This document shows positions 1 through 9,312 of a stretch of 64,000 nt of DNA, piece by piece. The notes below the pieces were generated by a model, which saw only the letters and a list, made by a program, of their open reading frames with translations, ran no database searches and was not told the origin of the DNA. The stretch is from CALLPQ01 sp964421675 (lineage in GTDB: Bacteria > Pseudomonadota > Alphaproteobacteria > Caulobacterales > Parvularculaceae): contig CAYQXV010000012.1 in NCBI GenBank assembly GCA_964421675.1, positions 1 through 64,000 of the forward strand, read 5' to 3'. Position numbers and translations under genes: made by a program. The stretch's first letter is position 1; each line of letters begins with the position of its first letter.

Positions 1-126
1 CTGCACAGTCACACTCAACGTCTTGCCAGGTTGAAAAAACCTGTTCTGCCGTTGGGCTTCGCAGCTTGTTCTTTGAGCAGATGAAAAGCAGATTACAGGT
101 CACGTATCGGTTCAATAGAGTGCGGG

Positions 127-1035
127 TCAGCTAAAAAAATCATAATCGGGCAAGCCTGCGCGCGCGCGCACCTGCTCGCTTAGTTTGGTAAATAGCTTGC
201 GGGGTTTCAGGCTGATAAAGTGCATGATGGACGGGGAGTGGGTCACATATTTTAACGCCCAAATCCGGTCTGTGGGCAGATTACTGGCAGGCTTTTTAAG
301 CTGCGAGGTTGCCGTTTCCATATCGCCTTTGCAAAACCGTGCATAAAGCGTTGTCACCATGATTGAGCCTTCTTCGGCCGTATAGCTGACGGGCTGTAAG
401 CCATGCGCGCCCATGGCCGCGCCCAGAAATGGTTCATCAGAAAATTGCGCAGAGCGCTTTTGATGGACAACGCCTAATATGTCCGGTTTTTCGTGGCGGA
501 AACGTTTTGCCGATTCAAAAACGGCTTTGGCAGTGTCGCTTTTGCGAAAATAAAAGACGCCTGTATTGCCTTGAATAAGATAGGGAACGCCCGCATCTGC
601 GCAGGCTTTGGCAATATCAAATCCATACCACGACCCGCTATTAGAGACGCTTCCGGCAAAGGTGAAATCCTGTTTGCCATATCGTTCCCAATGGCGGTCC
701 ATATCCGGTTTTAAAATAAAACAATCGCCGTCAATGAACATGGTTTCCTCATAGGGAGACAAATCATAGATCAACATTTTGTTCATCACGCCAACAAAGC
801 CGTCCTCGCCTTTGAAATCGACAAGATCGTCAAACACTTGGGCCGCATAGTCGGGCAGGTTTTCGCCATCGTGAATAAGACAGACAGGTTTTTCAGGGTC
901 CATCCATTTTGCCGAAAGGGCGGCATTAATGGCCATCTCAAAATATTTCTGATGTCCGGTCGCCAGGAATACATATCCTTTGCGCGGGGCGGCGTGAGCG
1001 TTTTGAGCAGGCGAGATGGTGGCATTATCCGTCAT
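127..1035 (-). CDS. Glycosyltransferase-like protein (GT-A fold, DxD motif)
   Basis: A 302-residue cytoplasmic protein with no signal peptide. Residues about 20-60 (GYVFLATGHQKYFEMA...) look like the first strand and helix of a GT-A nucleotide-sugar transferase. The run MFIDGDCF near residue 100 supplies a DxD-type metal and sugar-nucleotide binding motif, as in GT8-like enzymes. A later QGNTGVFYFRKS segment matches the acceptor-side loop of such folds. The acceptor is unknown. It is transcribed in the same direction as ctrA but lies beyond the ctrA terminator, so it probably has its own promoter in the 200-bp gap. Start chosen: ATG at 1035. The fold assignment is inference from motifs; substrate and pathway cannot be read from the sequence. 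Confidence 0.6.
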   Translation of the reverse strand: MTDNATISPAQNAHAAPRKGYVFLATGHQKYFEMAINAALSAKWMDPEKPVCLIHDGENLPDYAAQVFDDLVDFKGEDGFVGVMNKMLIYDLSPYEETMFIDGDCFILKPDMDRHWERYGKQDFTFAGSVSNSGSWYGFDIAKACADAGVPYLIQGNTGVFYFRKSDTAKAVFESAKRFRHEKPDILGVVHQKRSAQFSDEPFLGAAMGAHGLQPVSYTAEEGSIMVTTLYARFCKGDMETATSQLKKPASNLPTDRIWALKYVTHSPSIMHFISLKPRKLFTKLSEQVRARAGLPDYDFFS

Positions 1036-1137
1036 ATCTGGGCCCTAATAAATTGCGTTGCGGTCGTCGTTTTGGGTTTGTGCGATCTATTGCCTAGCTG
1101 AAAACGCAAAGAAGCGAAAGCGGGGCATGGCCGGCAC

Positions 1138-1176
1138 AAAAAAACCTCGCATCACCAAATGGGGATGCGAGGTTTT
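1138..1176 (-). terminator. Intrinsic terminator of ctrA
   Basis: A perfect 13-bp inverted repeat (1141-1153 against 1164-1176) encloses a 10-nt loop. On the minus strand the GC-rich stem is followed directly by seven T residues (1138-1144 read in reverse). It lies about 60 bp past the ctrA stop, which is the classic shape and position of a rho-independent terminator. Confidence 0.85.
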
Positions 1177-1237
1177 GATCGGTTCAATTGCGCGAACGCG
1201 CTCTTTAAATCCCCTCAAAGGCGGCGTTCTGCAAAGG

Positions 1238-1936
1238 TTAAGCGCTCAGCGCTTGTTGTTCTTCTGCTGGATCGCGCAACACATAGCCGCGGCCCCAAAC
1301 AGTTTCGATGTAATCTTCGCCGCTTGCTGCTTTTAGTTTCTTGCGCAGCTTACAGATAAAGACATCGATGATTTTCAGTTCTGGTTCGTCCATGCCGCCA
1401 TAAAGATGGTTGAGGAACATTTCTTTTGTCAGCGTCGTGCCTTTGCGAAGCGACAATAATTCCAGCATTTGATATTCTTTACCAGTCAGATGCACGCGTT
1501 GGCTGTTGACCTCAACAGTCTTGGCATCAAGGTTCACTGACAGTGCACCAGTATTGATGATTGACTGCGCATGGCCTTTAGAGCGGCGCACAACCGCATG
1601 AATTCTGGCAACCAGCTCATCTTTGTGGAATGGCTTGGTCATATAATCATCGGCGCCAAATCCGAGACCACGAACTTTTGTCTCAATGTCCCCTTGGCCC
1701 GTCAGAATAAGGATTGGTGTGTTGACCTTGGCGACGCGCAGTGATTTCAGCACATCAAAGCCGGTCATGTCTGGCAGGTTCAAATCGAGGAGGATAATGT
1801 CGTAATCATATACTTTGCCCAGATCGACACCTTCTTCGCCCAGATCAGTCGTGTAGCAATTGAACCCGTCTGATTTCAGCATTAGTTCAATACTTTGCGC
1901 TGTGGCGCTGTCATCTTCTATCAGCAATACTCGCAT
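1238..1936 (-). CDS. ctrA: Cell cycle response regulator CtrA
   Basis: A 232-residue OmpR-family response regulator and the master cell-cycle and flagellar regulator of alphaproteobacteria. The receiver domain (residues 1-115) has the acidic pair in LLIEDDSA, the phospho-acceptor Asp in DLNLPDMTGFDV (about 51) and the conserved Lys in MTKPFHKDEL. The winged-helix DNA-binding domain (about 125-220) carries LTGKEYQMLELL, EPELKIIDVFICKLRKKL and VWGRGYVL, which are diagnostic of CtrA over other OmpR proteins. The C-terminus ends in small hydrophobic residues (QQALSA), reminiscent of the Ala-Ala ClpXP degron of Caulobacter CtrA. An AGGAGA ribosome site precedes the ATG. Divergent from fliI. The upstream DNA has GANTC sites and TTAACC half-sites, which would allow methylation-linked control and autoregulation. 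Confidence 0.97.
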   Translation of the reverse strand: MRVLLIEDDSATAQSIELMLKSDGFNCYTTDLGEEGVDLGKVYDYDIILLDLNLPDMTGFDVLKSLRVAKVNTPILILTGQGDIETKVRGLGFGADDYMTKPFHKDELVARIHAVVRRSKGHAQSIINTGALSVNLDAKTVEVNSQRVHLTGKEYQMLELLSLRKGTTLTKEMFLNHLYGGMDEPELKIIDVFICKLRKKLKAASGEDYIETVWGRGYVLRDPAEEQQALSA

Positions 1937-2401
1937 TGCTTAATCTCCTATGATCGCGAGCGTGCCCCCCAAGTCTATGTGTTTCGTCCCTAAACTGGCC
2001 CCCCGTTTTGGACCAAAGTGAAACACCTTGTGACACGCACTGTATTTGTCGTGGAGCAATGTTAACCTTCATTACCTTTCATAAAGGTTAACAACCACGG
2101 TGATTCGTAAACATTGCGCGGATTTTGTTAAACCTATGAAAAGAAGGCTTAAATTAGAATCCCCGGTGCGCATTGAGTTTTTTTACCGGCATTAAGATTT
2201 GCTGGTTCGGCCCGATTGGCAAGGGCTTTACCAGTTTACCTGAGCTTAAGTTGAATCCGTTAACATGAACGCTTGAAAACGTGGCTCTTTCGCTGAGCCC
2301 TGTAATCAGTGCGTCCTGCGCCAACCCCGGCATCAGGCTGGCACCAGCCCTAATAGGGCGCGCTGATGGTCTAATGAGAATGTAATGGGAAACCAGCTTT
2401 G
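1937..2401. promoter_or_regulatory. ctrA/fliI divergent intergenic region: GANTC sites and TTAACC inverted repeat
   Basis: This 465-bp region has no supported gene. It contains GTTAACCTT (2061-2069) facing AAGGTTAAC (2084-2092), a perfect 9-bp inverted repeat whose arms each hold a TTAACC CtrA half-site. GANTC methylation sites occur at 2102-2106, 2157-2161 and 2253-2257. In Caulobacter the ctrA P1 promoter is controlled by GANTC methylation and the gene is autoregulated by CtrA; the arrangement here suggests the same logic. No canonical TTAA-N7-TTAA box was found in the interval, so direct CtrA control is an inference. Confidence 0.5.
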
Positions 2402-3877
2402 ATGACAAATTTAAACACCGCGCCAAAGACTCAGTCTGCTGTTGAAGGGCAATCCTCTATTGAGGCAGTGTCTTCAAGCTCGATGAGCCTGTTGAACAAT
2501 CCATTGATTGATTGCAGCGGTGAAGTGCTGGGTGTGTCTGGTTTGACCTTATCGATTAGCGACCGAATGGGATTGTTGGAAATTGGCGCGCGGGTTCGCA
2601 TTTGCATGCCGAGCGCGCCGGAAAATTCCAGTGCAGGCGATATTCTCGCGGAAGTGGTTGGGTTAGGTGAGGGCCAGGCGCAGGTTTTACCCTTTGCCAG
2701 TGCGCAAGGGGTCCATCGCGGGGCGCGCGTTATTTTTGAAGGCCGCGCGCGGGCGCCGCGCCCAACACAAGGATGGCTCGGACGGGTCGTCAATGGATTG
2801 GGCGAGCCGATTGATGGCGAAGGGCCATTGCCAAAGGGCGCGGACCGTGTGGTCTTGCGCGGCACACCGCCGCCAGCGGCCAGCCGGGCGCGGCTTGGAG
2901 AGCGCATCGATTTTGGCATCAAAGCGCTTGATAGTTTTACACCGGCCAGAGCCGGGCAACGGCTTGGCATTTTTTCCGGTTCTGGTGTTGGTAAGTCGTC
3001 ACTGCTTGGCATGTTTGCGCGCCATACGGCCTGTGATGTGCGGATCATCGCACTGATTGGGGAGCGCGGGCGCGAGGTTAGAGAATTTATTGACGATGAG
3101 TTAGGTCCGGACGGGCTTGCGCAATCGATTGTGATTGTTTCAACGGCAGATGAGCCAGCCTTGATGCGCCGGGAGGCGGGATATTTGGCGATGGCGCTGG
3201 CTGAACATTTCCGCGATCAGGGCCAACATGTTCTATGTATGATGGACAGTCTGACCCGGATCGCCATGGCGCAGCGTGAGATTGGTCTTGCCGCCGGGGA
3301 GCCCCCCGCAACCAAGGGCTATACGCCGTCTGTATTTTCTTTACTGCCCGCTTTGTTAGAACGCGCAGGGCCGGGCCTGATGATTGACCCTGAACATCCA
3401 GAACGAAAGAGCGGTGCCATAACAGGACTGTTCACGGTGCTGGTTGAAGGGGACGATCACGATGAGCCCATTGCCGACCATGCGCGGGCAATATTGGATG
3501 GCCATATCGTTCTGGACCGCGCCATTGCAGATCGAGGACGCTTTCCCGCCATTAACATCTTACGCAGTCTCTCGCGGACCGCTGCCGATACGATGAGCGA
3601 GTCCGAATGCGATGCCTATATCAAAGCCCGCCAGCACGCCGCGTTGCATGAGAGCATGGCAGATATGATCACGCTTGGCGCTTATAAGCCGGGCACCAAC
3701 CCCGATATTGATATTGCGATAGATTTTTGCGCTCGTCTTGAAGAGTTTTTAACGCAAGCGCGCGATACTCGCTCAGATCAGACCGATAGCCACCAGGCCC
3801 TCGTCAAGATTTTAACGGATCTGGCCGATAAGCGGGCAAATTCTGTGGAACCGCAAATGGCAATGATTGGCCAATGA
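2402..3877 (+). CDS. fliI: Flagellar export ATPase FliI
   Basis: A 491-residue F1-beta-like ATPase that powers the flagellar type III export apparatus at the cytoplasmic face of the basal body. The Walker A run GSGVGKSSLLGM lies near residue 200, followed by IGERGREVREFIDDELG, Walker B region MMDSLTRIAMAQREIGLAAGEPP, and the FliI/SctN signature KGYTPSVFSLLPALLERAG. The first ~35 residues (Ser/Gln rich) are longer than usual, so a later in-frame ATG at 2482 is a possible start. The ATG at 2402 is chosen as the first good codon although its ribosome site is weak. fliJ follows 81 bp downstream, giving the usual fliI-fliJ pair, divergent from ctrA. Confidence 0.95.
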   Translation: MTNLNTAPKTQSAVEGQSSIEAVSSSSMSLLNNPLIDCSGEVLGVSGLTLSISDRMGLLEIGARVRICMPSAPENSSAGDILAEVVGLGEGQAQVLPFASAQGVHRGARVIFEGRARAPRPTQGWLGRVVNGLGEPIDGEGPLPKGADRVVLRGTPPPAASRARLGERIDFGIKALDSFTPARAGQRLGIFSGSGVGKSSLLGMFARHTACDVRIIALIGERGREVREFIDDELGPDGLAQSIVIVSTADEPALMRREAGYLAMALAEHFRDQGQHVLCMMDSLTRIAMAQREIGLAAGEPPATKGYTPSVFSLLPALLERAGPGLMIDPEHPERKSGAITGLFTVLVEGDDHDEPIADHARAILDGHIVLDRAIADRGRFPAINILRSLSRTAADTMSESECDAYIKARQHAALHESMADMITLGAYKPGTNPDIDIAIDFCARLEEFLTQARDTRSDQTDSHQALVKILTDLADKRANSVEPQMAMIGQ

Positions 3878-3958
3878 TGGCCAATACAGCCCCATCGGTA
3901 GTTTGGTCTGGTTGAAAGATAAGCGGGGACATAGCGTCCTTTGAAGGAAGAGCGAACT

Positions 3959-4429
3959 ATGAAAAGCGCACGACAACATAACCCTCAGTATGCCGCTAAT
4001 GTGCACAAAGGGTTGGGGAGCAGTGCTGATAAATTATTACGGCTGGCGCGCCGGCGATGTGATGATACCAGCGCAGCGCTTGCCGCTGTTCGTGTTTCGC
4101 GCACCAGCACAGAGACCGCCTTGGTGCAGCTTGACCACAAAATGCTGACCGAGCAGCGCCGCGTGGAGCAAAGTGATAATCCGGCAGCGCATGAAGATCT
4201 CGCGCGGTTCATGGAAGAAGTTCGTATTAAGCGCGCCAATATGACCGCCACCCTCGGCCAGCTTGATGAACGCGAAACCGCGCTTAATGATGATTTGTCT
4301 GAGGCGCTCACCGAAATGCGCAAATTTGAGCGCTTGATAGAGCTTGCTGAACGGCGTGATCGCAAAGCCAGTGATCGGCGTGAAACCAAATTGGTTGATG
4401 ATCTTACCGCATCGCGCTTAATCCGCTAA
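3959..4429 (+). CDS. fliJ: FliJ-like flagellar export chaperone
   Basis: A 156-residue, highly charged, almost wholly helical protein. Residues 25-140 form a two-helix antiparallel coiled coil (KLLRLARRRCDDTSAALAAV ... ERETALNDDLSEALTEMRKFERLIELAERR), the architecture of FliJ, the stalk-like regulator of FliI. Sequence identity within this family is low, so the name rests on position directly after fliI, length and coiled-coil form. The ATG at 3959 is preceded by GAAGGAAG at suitable spacing. An upstream TTG in the same frame (3941) is not needed. Confidence 0.75.
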   Translation: MKSARQHNPQYAANVHKGLGSSADKLLRLARRRCDDTSAALAAVRVSRTSTETALVQLDHKMLTEQRRVEQSDNPAAHEDLARFMEEVRIKRANMTATLGQLDERETALNDDLSEALTEMRKFERLIELAERRDRKASDRRETKLVDDLTASRLIR

Positions 4430-4451
4430 GCGCTGGTCCACATAGCTAACC

Positions 4452-4470
4452 GGCCCTAACAATTAGGGGC
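4452..4470 (+). terminator. Weak hairpin after fliJ
   Basis: CCCTAA and TTAGGG (4454-4459 and 4463-4468) form a short stem 25 bp past the fliJ stop, without a clear T tract. It may end the fliIJ transcript or mark RNA processing. Support is limited to the inverted repeat and its position. Confidence 0.3.
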
Positions 4471-4613
4471 GAGGCCGTATTACTGCCTGCTTTAAGCGGT
4501 AAATCCGCGTTTTAAAAAGAAATTTGTCCCGCCATCTCGTCGATTTTTGGTTTCGGTCACGAGCAAAATCGGTGTAGGCAGATATAAATACCAACGAAAG
4601 AAGAGCCCCTCCC

Positions 4614-5174
4614 ATGGAATTTCTGATTTTTCTGGGCGTTATTGCCCTCATCGTATTGTTTATTATCGGTGTGTATAACCGCATCGTTGCGCTCAATCAG
4701 CGTTGTGACCAAGCGTATGCGGATATCGATGTGCAGCTAAAACAGCGCCACGATCTCATTCCTAATCTGGTTGAAACGGTGAAAGGCTATGCCTCCCACG
4801 AGACAGAAACGCTCAATGCGGTGGTTGAGGCTCGTAACTCAGCGGTTGATGCCAGCGGTCCGGCGGCGCAGGGTGCGGCGGAAGGATTGCTTGGGGCAAG
4901 TCTTGGACGCTTATTTGCGCTCGCAGAGAATTATCCGGATTTGAAAGCCAATACCAATTTCCTCGAGCTGCAAAGAGAGCTTTCCGATATTGAAAACAAA
5001 ATTGCCGCCGCGCGCCGTTTCTTCAACAGCGCGATCCAGGAATTCAATACCATCATTCAACAAATTCCCGGCAATTTCATTGCGCCTATGGGTAATTTTG
5101 AGAAACGCGATTTCTTTGAAATTCCAGAGGCTCGCCGCGCAGCTGTAGAAGCGACACCAGAAATCAAATTCTAA
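4614..5174 (+). CDS. lemA: LemA family membrane protein
   Basis: A 186-residue LemA-family protein. It has one N-terminal membrane segment (residues 2-22, FLIFLGVIALIVLFIIGVYN) and a helical-bundle domain containing the family signatures NRIVALNQRCDQAYADIDVQLKQRHDLIPNLVETVKGYASHE and IPGNFIAP...FEIPEARR. The cellular function of LemA proteins is poorly defined; they are often encoded beside M48 proteases or TPM-domain proteins. Here an M48 peptidase follows 47 bp downstream, an association seen in many Proteobacteria. The ATG at 4614 is chosen because the hydrophobic anchor begins right after it. Confidence 0.92.
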   Translation: MEFLIFLGVIALIVLFIIGVYNRIVALNQRCDQAYADIDVQLKQRHDLIPNLVETVKGYASHETETLNAVVEARNSAVDASGPAAQGAAEGLLGASLGRLFALAENYPDLKANTNFLELQRELSDIENKIAAARRFFNSAIQEFNTIIQQIPGNFIAPMGNFEKRDFFEIPEARRAAVEATPEIKF

Positions 5175-5221
5175 AGTCCTGCGGGCCTATAGATTTTCTG
5201 TAATCGGACGGGACGTGACTT

Positions 5222-6178
5222 ATGGGGGCCTTCGGTCTTCAGACGCATATCTGGAACAATAATCTGAAGTCGATCTTGCTATTGATCGGCTTCCCGCTGC
5301 TTTTATTGTCGCTGCTTTATGCATTAAGCGTCGGCTATGTTGGCCTAACGGGGCAGCATGATACGCTTCAAGATGGTTTGCGCGCGGCGGTAAGTGTGCT
5401 GGCCGATGTTTGGCCGGTCGCGTTTGTTTCTGCCGCCATATGGTTTGCCATTGCCTGGACGTTTCACGGATTGATGATCCGCATCAGTACGAAATCAAAA
5501 CCACTTGAACGTACCGATGCGCCCGAAATTTATAACATGCTGGAAAATCTATGTATTAGCCAAGGCATCCCCATGCCAAAGCTGAACATTATTGACAGCC
5601 CGATGCTGAACGCATTTGCCAGCGGCATTAAAGAGTCCAACTATACCATCACGCTGACCCGCGGCATCATTGCCCGGCTTGACCGCGACGAGCTTGAAGC
5701 GGTTATCGCCCATGAATTGACCCATATTCAAAATCGCGATGTTCGGCTTTTGATTGTTTCGGTTATTTTTGTTGGGATTTTTTCATTTGTTGGCGAGTTA
5801 CTGTTTCGCAGCATGTTTCGTACGGGCCGCATAATTGGTGGTCATACGCGCTCGCGTAATGGCGATAGCCGGGGCGGCGGCATGTTGATCTTGTTTGCGG
5901 TGGTTGCGGTTGCGATTGCGTATTTTCTGGCGCTCGTCATTCGGTTTTCCTTATCGCGGAAGCGCGAATATCTTGCCGATGCGGGCGCGGTGGAATTAAC
6001 CCGCAATCCTGATGCGATGATTTCGGCCTTGCAGAAAATCTCTGGGCAATCCGATATTGATGTGCCTGCGGATGTTCAACAAATGATGATTGAAAATGCG
6101 CGGCCCTTTGCCGGTGTTTTTATGACCCATCCGCCAATGGAAAAACGCATCGCTGCTTTGACCGCGATTGGCGGGTAA
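5222..6178 (+). CDS. M48 family membrane metalloprotease (HtpX-like, LemA-linked)
   Basis: A 318-residue zinc peptidase. Two N-terminal membrane helices (about residues 17-40 and 60-82) are followed by the catalytic domain with HELTH (zinc ligands and catalytic Glu) after LDRDELEAVIA. Two more membrane segments follow (about 172-195 and 220-245), then the third zinc-ligand region SRKREYLADAGAVEL, and it ends HPPMEKRIAAL as in HtpX. It acts at the inner membrane, probably in turnover of damaged membrane proteins. It lies directly downstream of lemA, likely in one transcript. It differs from classical HtpX in its longer N-terminus, so the htpX symbol is not assigned. Confidence 0.9.
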   Translation: MGAFGLQTHIWNNNLKSILLLIGFPLLLLSLLYALSVGYVGLTGQHDTLQDGLRAAVSVLADVWPVAFVSAAIWFAIAWTFHGLMIRISTKSKPLERTDAPEIYNMLENLCISQGIPMPKLNIIDSPMLNAFASGIKESNYTITLTRGIIARLDRDELEAVIAHELTHIQNRDVRLLIVSVIFVGIFSFVGELLFRSMFRTGRIIGGHTRSRNGDSRGGGMLILFAVVAVAIAYFLALVIRFSLSRKREYLADAGAVELTRNPDAMISALQKISGQSDIDVPADVQQMMIENARPFAGVFMTHPPMEKRIAALTAIGG

Positions 6179-6249
6179 ACATTCTACCCTTGGCGCGCAG
6201 CGCGCTTGCTCACATCTTTCCACCTAGGCCACTAAGCTTCACTAAACTG

Positions 6250-6990
6250 CTAAACTGGGCGCGTTGACGTGCCGGTCAGGGGAAGTGTTGGTTTTTTCAA
6301 ATCCGGTTTTCCATTTGGTTTTGTAATCCGGATGATAAATTCTGCGATAATCAAATTTGGCACCCAACACATCCAGGTGGCCATGACATACCATTGATGG
6401 TTGGACATACCGAATTGCGGCTCCATTAAAAACATTGGCCGGATGGTGACAACCGCAAGGGTCAGGGCGTAGCTGCGATACATCCAGCGTCGATGGGAAA
6501 CAATGTCCCGGCTAATGCCAGTTTTATAAGCATACCAGGTGGTGGTAAACCAACTCATGCCCAGTAAGCCAAATCCTAATATTGCAAGAGCACCGTTCTG
6601 ATTGGCCATCGCCAGCATGATGCCCAAGGTCGCGCTAATCCAGATACAAACGCAATAGACTGTGCCCAACCAGCGGTGCCATTTTAGGCTCCACTTGCGC
6701 GCGATTTTTGAAAATCCGGGCACACCAATCAATAAGGGCGGCAGGGCGGTAATCGCATGCACCCACAAAATATATTTATTGATAACCGGCCAGAACGGGA
6801 TCACCGGCGCGCCGTGCCCATTAGCGAACACATAAGGCATGATGAAGAAAAGCAGCATCGCCGTGGTCAACCCGATCCCGCATAACAGCAATGTCCGGCA
6901 TGCTGTGACGAGGAGGTCCCAACCGTCGGGCTTTTTGGCGCCCGGATTCACGTGCCTTGGCTGGGGCGTTGATGATGATGGCTGGTCCAT
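6250..6990 (-). CDS. DUF2306-like integral membrane protein
   Basis: A 246-residue protein with about six to seven hydrophobic helices after a ~25-residue Pro/Ser-rich cytoplasmic tail. Conserved features are KWHRWLGTVYCVCIW, SHRRWMYRSYALTLAVVTIRP and other His/Arg/Trp pairs at helix ends, typical of the DUF2306 family of predicted membrane proteins of unknown function. The spaced histidines could bind haem or a quinone, but that is speculation. It lies downstream of recG in the same orientation; the 100-N gap at 7079-7178 prevents a view of any linkage. ATG at 6990 chosen. Confidence 0.7.
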   Translation of the reverse strand: MDQPSSSTPQPRHVNPGAKKPDGWDLLVTACRTLLLCGIGLTTAMLLFFIMPYVFANGHGAPVIPFWPVINKYILWVHAITALPPLLIGVPGFSKIARKWSLKWHRWLGTVYCVCIWISATLGIMLAMANQNGALAILGFGLLGMSWFTTTWYAYKTGISRDIVSHRRWMYRSYALTLAVVTIRPMFLMEPQFGMSNHQWYVMATWMCWVPNLIIAEFIIRITKPNGKPDLKKPTLPLTGTSTRPV

Positions 6991-7078
6991 TACTGGTTTG
7001 CCTGCTCAGCTGATTACTACAGATCAGTTGTGCCAGTGCTGTGTTAAGAAATCGTAGAGGCAGAGCATGTGTCCCTGT

Positions 7079-7178
7079 NNNNNNNNNNNNNNNNNNNNNN
7101 NNNNNNNNNNNNNNNNNNNNNNNNNNNNNNNNNNNNNNNNNNNNNNNNNNNNNNNNNNNNNNNNNNNNNNNNNNNNNN
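7079..7178. other. Scaffold gap of 100 N (no flank overlap)
   Basis: A placeholder run of exactly 100 N. Unlike six other gaps here, its flanks share no sequence, so real bases of unknown length are missing. They include the last residues and stop codon of recG. The left flank read on the minus strand (7024-7078) ends in a short open tail and need not belong to recG. Confidence 0.9.
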
Positions 7179-9229
7179 TCGCGGCCAAATAAATAGAGCA
7201 AGACCCGCAAGGCTTTTCCGCGCGGGCTGGCAAGGTCTGGATCTTGTTCGAGGATAAGATTGGCATCATCGCGCGCAACGCTCAGAAAGCTTGCATGCTC
7301 GGTTAAATCGGCCATGCGAAACACCGGCAGGCCCGATTGCGCGGTGCCCAGTAAATCTCCCGCTCCGCGCAGGCGTAAATCTTCTTCGGCAAGGCGGAAG
7401 CCATCTTCGCTCTCACGCAGGATTGAAAGCCGTGCGGTGGCCGTTTCCCCGAGCGGTGCTTTGTAGAGCAACAAGCAGGCTGCATCCTTGTCGCCGCGCC
7501 CAACGCGCCCGCGTAATTGGTGGAGCTGAGCAAGGCCAAAGCGTTCTGCATGTTCGATCACCATAATCGTAGCATTGGGCGCATTAACGCCGACCTCTAT
7601 GACGGTGGTTGCAACGAGTACGGACAGCTTGCCATCGTGAAAGTCTTGCATCACCACATCCTTTTCAGCCGCTTTCATTTTACCGTGAACTAATCCTGCG
7701 CGCGCACCTAACCGCGCTTGCAGGGCCACGAAGCGATCTTGCGCGGCGGTAAGGGGCACCATGTCGGATTCTTCGACGAGCGGGCATACCCAATAGACCT
7801 GTTCGCCGCGTTCGCTCGCGCGCAGCACCGCATCAACCACATCATCGAGACGCTCCATGGGCATGGCTCTGGTGGTAACAGGTTTTCGGCCGGGCGGTTT
7901 TTCTGCAATAATACTGACATCCATATCGCCATAGGCCGTCAGCGCGAGGGTGCGCGGGATCGGGGTTGCGGTCATCACTAAAAGGTCCGGATACATCCCT
8001 TTTTGAGTAAGCGCCATGCGCTGGTGCACGCCAAACCGGTGTTGTTCATCGACAATCACCAAACCTAACTTATCAAAGGCGACCGTTTCTTGAAAAACCG
8101 CATGGGTGCCGAGCAAAATTTGGCAGTCCCCATTTGCAAGCCGTTCGAGTTTTTCGCGGCGCGCCACGCCTTTATCGCGCCCGGTTAAAATATCGATTGT
8201 CACCCCAAGATCGGCGCAAAGCGGCCCCAGACTTTCCAAATGCTGGCGCGCCAATATTTCTGTTGGCGCCATTAATACGCTTTGATGCCCGCACTCGGCG
8301 GCATTGAGCATGGCCAGGAGGGCAACGACCGTTTTGCCCGATCCCACATCGCCCTGTAACAGGCGCACCATGCGTTCGTCATGGGCCATATCGGCAAAGA
8401 TTTCTTTGAGCGCAGATTTTTGTGCATTGGTAAGGGCGAAGGGCAGGGCTTTCAGTGCTTTGGCGCGCAGCGTGCCATCGCCTTTCATCGCTTCGCCATG
8501 GAGTTTTTTTCGGTCACGGCGCAGCAATGTTAGTGCTAACTGGTTTGCGAGCATTTCATCATAGGCAACACGCTCCCTCGAAATCGTGTGCGGGTTGAGC
8601 GCGCTGTCATCGCCCGGATGGTGCACCTGTTGGAGGGCGTCGTTAAAGCTTGGCCATTTTTGTTGTTCAATCCACGCGCTATCTTGCCATTCGGGCAAGT
8701 CCGGGAGCAGGGCAACACTGCCATGAACCGCCTTGCGCATGACATTGCCGGATAAACCGGCGGTGAGCGGATAGACCGGCTCAAATAGAGGCAAGCCATC
8801 GGCGGATTTGGGATCAACAATATGATCGGGATGGGTCATTTGCAGCCCGCCATTAAACTCATCAAGGCGTCCGCTAATGATGCGCTGCTCGCCAATGGGC
8901 AGGGCGCGGGAGAGATAATCGGCGCGCGGGCGAAAGAAAATCAGTTCCACAAACCCGGTCTCATCTGAGCAAATGACGCGGTAAGGCTGTTTTTTATTAG
9001 AGGGCGGATTATGGGAGGTGACCTCTAGCTGCATGGTGACGAGGGCACCGGGCCGGGCCTGGGCAACTGTTGGCCGATGGGAGCGGTCAATCAAGCCGCT
9101 CGGCAGGGTCATGATCAGATCGACCAGCCGCGCCCCGCTCACCTTGGTGATCAGAGCCGCAACCTTCGGCCCCACGCCTTTCAGCGTGGTGATATCAGCA
9201 AATAGGGTGTTTAGAATCGATGGGCGCAT
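7179..9229 (-). CDS. recG: ATP-dependent DNA helicase RecG (3' end in gap)
   Basis: About 683 residues are visible of a protein normally near 690-700. RecG remodels stalled replication forks and branched DNA. An N-terminal wedge (OB-fold) domain starts with helix-hairpin-like TTLKGVGPKVAALI. The helicase core has GDVGSGKTVVALLAML (Walker A), VDEQHRFGVHQR (DEQH box), MTATPIPRTLALT (motif III) and HAERFGLAQLHQLRGRVGRG (motif VI), all typical of RecG. The visible part ends LRVLLYLFGR; the family C-terminus is expected within a few residues, inside the N gap. Apparent read-through into sequence beyond the gap is not real coding. Divergent from sdhE, as in many alphaproteobacteria. Confidence 0.96.
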
Positions 9230-9312
9230 GAAAATCTTCTACCAAGGCAGACGCTGGTTTGTCACACCTAGAGGGGATTTGCAGCGTGGCCCGGTCTTGA
9301 TAGGATAGCGCC

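Noticed and set aside
2154..2426. 90-residue minus-strand ORF in the ctrA/fliI region
   Set aside because: No ribosome site, no recognisable content, and it overlaps the fliI start. Treated as regulatory DNA.
5549..5731. Small minus-strand ORFs inside fliI, M48, flagellar and aro genes
   Set aside because: They are shadows in other frames of well-supported genes and carry no motifs or ribosome sites.
7024..7278. RecG open frame continuing past the N gap with a long C-terminal tail
   Set aside because: The frame through N is arbitrary; the residues after the gap show no RecG features and overlap the DUF2306 gene. The real RecG stop is expected inside the gap.
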